Shown here piece by piece: positions 12,770-14,406 of a stretch of DNA of 14,406 nt. The stretch's first letter is position 1, and each line of letters begins with the position of its first letter. Source of the stretch: JAVBQG01 sp031549185 (lineage in GTDB: Bacteria; Synergistota; Synergistia; Synergistales; Synergistaceae); the NCBI GenBank assembly GCA_031549185.1, contig JAVBQG010000047.1:1-14406 (forward strand), read 5' to 3'. Under the pieces are notes generated by a model, which saw only the letters and a program-made list of their open reading frames with translations, was not told the DNA's origin and did no database searches. The translations under genes and the position numbers were made by a program.

Positions 12770-12903
12770 GGCATCACCCCCGCAGAAAATATATACGCCG
12801 TACCGCCGTGTGGGGAGCGCGTTTTTTGCGGGTCTGGTTCGTTGTTTCTGCCTGATACAAGTTGGACATTTTCGGATACGGTGAACCGTTGCATGAACCG
12901 GTT

Positions 12904-13524
12904 TTAACACTTCGCCCTGCGGGTCCCGATGTCGGCGCGGTTTCGCGCGGCCTCGACGTCCAGTCTCCACCGGTCGCCCTCCTGGCGGGAGACGATGAAG
13001 CCCGCCCAGTGGAGGAGGGGGTTGGCGAAGGCGATCTCTAACGCGATCGGAAGCTTCGTCGGCTCCAGATAGCGGGGGGTTGCCGCTAGCGCCGCGTCGA
13101 GCGCGGCGCTTCCGCCCTCCGCGTTTCCTCTGTTCCAGAAGCGCAGCGGGCCGAACGGTTTCCAGTTGTTGAACATGCCGAGCTCCAGGAACTGCAGCTC
13201 GCCGCGAAAGAGCGCGCCGCCGGCGATTTCGCCGAGCATCCCGATCGCGCGTTCGAAGGGGAGGTCGCCGCGCGAGAATCTCGCGACGAAATCGACGAGG
13301 GCTCTGGTCGTCCTCGGCGGCGTCTTGTCGAAGCGAGCGCCGATGAAACAGTCGTCGTCACCCTCGATACAGGAGAAGGCCTCGATGGCGAGCTCTCCGC
13401 CGCCCTCTCCCGCCCAGGCGAGAAAGCGCCTGGCATCGTTGCCGGGACGCAGCGCCAGCGCATTCTCCCACGCGCCATCGATTGTAAGTTGCAACAGGGT
13501 CGTTGTGCCTGCTTTTTCAAACAC
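12904..13524 (-). CDS. Hypothetical protein, 206 residues
   Basis: The GTG at 13524 is chosen as start because AGGAGG lies 8 bases upstream; the frame extends two codons further to a TTG that is too close to it. The protein begins MFEKAGTTTLLQLTIDGAWE and is soluble in appearance, rich in acidic and aromatic residues. Notable stretches are GDDDCFIGARFDKTPPRTTR, LELGMFNNWKPFGPLRFWN and LLHWAGFIVSRQEGDRWRLD. No known catalytic motif, membrane helix or signal peptide is visible and I do not recognise the family. A good promoter lies upstream (13586-13614), and the glycolipid-binding gene follows, suggesting a two-gene unit. Codon usage is GC-rich like the neighbouring chromosomal genes. Confidence 0.75.
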   Translation of the reverse strand: MFEKAGTTTLLQLTIDGAWENALALRPGNDARRFLAWAGEGGGELAIEAFSCIEGDDDCFIGARFDKTPPRTTRALVDFVARFSRGDLPFERAIGMLGEIAGGALFRGELQFLELGMFNNWKPFGPLRFWNRGNAEGGSAALDAALAATPRYLEPTKLPIALEIAFANPLLHWAGFIVSRQEGDRWRLDVEAARNRADIGTRRAKC

Positions 13525-13585
13525 ATACAACGCCTCCTCTGAAACCTTTGTTTGATTTGCGGATGAATTGTTAATTTATGGGGAT

Positions 13586-13614
13586 ATTGTAACACGCGGA
13601 GCGATATCTCACAA
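13586..13614 (-). promoter_or_regulatory. Promoter of the 206-residue gene
   Basis: On the minus strand TTGTGA (13609-13614) and TACAAT (13586-13591) have a 17-base spacer and lie about 60 bases upstream of the start. The leader is AT-rich and carries AGGAGG. Confidence 0.65.
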
Positions 13615-14007
13615 TCGCCTCGCCCTGGTATCGACTCCATCAGGGTGGGCAACGTCATGCCAAAATAAAAATACAAAGGTTGAAAATCCGAATGACTCCA
13701 ATGCGTCCCAACGGGTATTCCACAATTATCAAAAGACCGAGGGCGGCGACGAGGCGCTCCGCTCGCTTGTCACGGGGAAGCTGTCGAAGGTTCGGGGCGC
13801 TTCGGCTATGGCCTTAAAAATTTCGTGCCACAGACCCGATGTCTCTTCATCGTCAGTCGTATATTTTGCATTATCAATTTATAGTCGAGAGATTTTTTCT
13901 TATATAAACAATTCAAAGGTATCTAAACATCGTTGTGTTTTGAGTATATGAAAATAAGTAATTAATGCATGCATAAAATAACGATACTTTGAATGCATAA
14001 ATTATCT
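13615..14007. other. Non-coding stretch with possible gene debris
   Basis: No complete gene is supported. A 49-codon minus-strand frame (13729-13878) looks partly coding (YTTDDEETSGLWHEIFKAIA, then EAPRTFDSFPVTSERSASS) but has no ordinary start codon and an in-frame TAA just upstream, so it may be the 3' end of a lost gene or an intergenic repeat. It includes the second 16-bp repeat. From about 13860 on the DNA is strongly AT-rich, with ATGCATAAA twice, 24 bases apart (13969 and 13993). Confidence 0.4.
13809..13824. repeat. 16-bp direct repeat, copy 2
   Basis: This copy is identical to TGGCCTTAAAAATTTC at 12013-12028. On the minus strand both copies can encode EIFKA in one frame. Confidence 0.4.
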
Positions 14008-14035
14008 TTGCCTCTGTTGTGAAGCCTGATATGCT
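14008..14035 (+). promoter_or_regulatory. Possible promoter of the BOF-type gene
   Basis: TTGCCT (14008-14013) and TATGCT (14030-14035) have a 16-base spacer, each matching the consensus at four of six bases. The ribosome site AGGAGG and the start at 14091 follow. Confidence 0.4.
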
Positions 14036-14090
14036 CCTGCCCAGCGCTATCGAAAGCGTTGAATTGAAATGTGGAAAGGAGGTGAAAACT

Positions 14091-14357
14091 ATGATGAAAA
14101 GGATGATTGTCATGCTGATGTTGCTCTCGGTGGCCGTTTTGGGCCTGGGTATGAGGGCGGAGGTCGCTTCGGCCGAGAAAGACGAAGTTCGTACAGTTGC
14201 GCAGGCGAAAAAACTGAAGGATGGTACGAATGTGACGTTGATCGGCTACATCGTGAAGTATATTGGCCTCTTTTCCCGATATTATGACTATGTTCCGGGA
14301 ATTGACACCCCAAAAGCTGCGAGGATTTTTCGCTGTTTGGGGCCGATCTCGGTATAG
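14091..14357 (+). pseudogene. Secreted BOF (YgiW/YdeI/NirD-like) stress protein, interrupted by an IS
   Basis: The ATG at 14091 is preceded by AGGAGG with an 8-base gap; the frame opens earlier but without a ribosome site. Residues 1-28 form a signal peptide (basic start, hydrophobic LMLLSVAVLGLG, cleavage after VASA), so the product is periplasmic. The mature part begins EKDEVRTVAQAKKLKDGT, then NVTLIGYIVKYI, the opening of the bacterial OB-fold family of stress-tolerance proteins (about 110-130 residues, usually followed by a 'YxFRDxTGxIxVEID' block). After about 14264 similarity stops, and the remaining codons (YYDYVPGIDTPKAARIF...) run antisense through the end of a transposase gene. It is the only plus-strand gene in the window, and its second half is lost or lies beyond the element. 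Confidence 0.75.
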
Positions 14358-14406
14358 AACGCCCCATAACGCCCGGCGTACTTTATCCTGACAAGAGACT
14401 CCAGCG
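14265..14406 (-). mobile_element. Right-edge insertion sequence, one end only
   Basis: The boundary is placed near 14265, where the BOF coding similarity ends. The transposase stop is at 14288-14290, leaving about 23 bases for the element end, a normal distance. The other end and any target duplication are outside the window. Confidence 0.55.
14288..14406 (-). CDS. Transposase, C-terminal part (runs off right edge), possibly IS1634/IS4-like
   Basis: An open minus-strand frame of 39 codons enters from the right edge and ends at a TAG at 14288-14290. It reads LESLVRIKYAGRYGAFYTEI, then GPKQRKILAAFGVSIPGT. The ending (xxxQRKILxAFGVxIP) resembles the C-termini of IS1634/IS4-superfamily transposases; the catalytic DDE region would be to the right of the window. 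It lies antisense inside the BOF gene. The family assignment is a recollection from a short segment and differs from the left-hand element. Confidence 0.55.
   Translation of the reverse strand, partial: LESLVRIKYAGRYGAFYTEIGPKQRKILAAFGVSIPGT

Overview
The window is about 14.4 kb of a fairly GC-rich bacterial chromosome. All convincing genes except the one at the far right lie on the minus strand. There are no rRNA, tRNA or lineage-marker genes. The DUF6530-like, RNHCP-type, glycolipid-binding and BOF-type stress proteins and the GTG/TTG starts would suit a Negativicutes/Firmicutes or Synergistota bacterium, but that is a weak inference. Both ends run into insertion sequences: an IS630-like element at the left and the end of another transposase (tentatively IS1634/IS4-like) at the right. 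Each element interrupts a host gene.

Left region (1-2430): a visibly AT-richer two-gene cassette. It encodes an OLD-like ATPase with a C-terminal TOPRIM-like nuclease domain, followed 9 bases later by a DUF3800 protein. The DUF3800 gene is cut short by the IS630-like element. Layout and composition suggest a horizontally acquired defence-type module that is now broken. At the junction, a consensus -35 in the host gene and a consensus -10 near the element form a promoter firing into the transposase.

Second region (2430-7990): a DUF1016/YhcG-type PD-(D/E)xK nuclease gene sits directly upstream of an ABC exporter half-transporter. The promoter leader of this pair carries four TTGCRA boxes spaced about one helical turn apart. 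Next come two membrane-protein genes of unknown role (288 and 51 residues). After them is a two-gene operon (DUF6530-like protein and an esterase-D-type serine hydrolase) with a near-consensus promoter and a 21-bp palindromic operator.

Third region (8012-10960): an MFS transporter with its own promoter, then rsgA. The rsgA reading frame continues, past two in-frame TGA codons that replace expected Cys codons, into a deleted remnant of an RNHCP zinc-ribbon domain. Upstream of rsgA are two tandem intrinsic terminators, and above them a strong promoter that would make an RNA of about 200 nt with two tiny ribosome-bindable ORFs. This is a candidate small RNA or leader.

Fourth region (10960-12200): repeats. 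A 143-bp MITE-like element has palindromic arms showing compensatory base changes. A DUF559 endonuclease-like gene is bracketed by C/G-rich hairpin repeats.

Right region (12200-14406): a 206-residue unknown protein and a glycolipid-binding (DUF1089-type) protein, then a long non-coding stretch with possible gene debris. Last is a plus-strand secreted BOF/YgiW-type stress protein gene cut by the right-hand IS.

The best candidates for something undescribed are the ATPase-TOPRIM/DUF3800 pair, the roughly 200-nt RNA upstream of rsgA, and the broken rsgA-RNHCP fusion.
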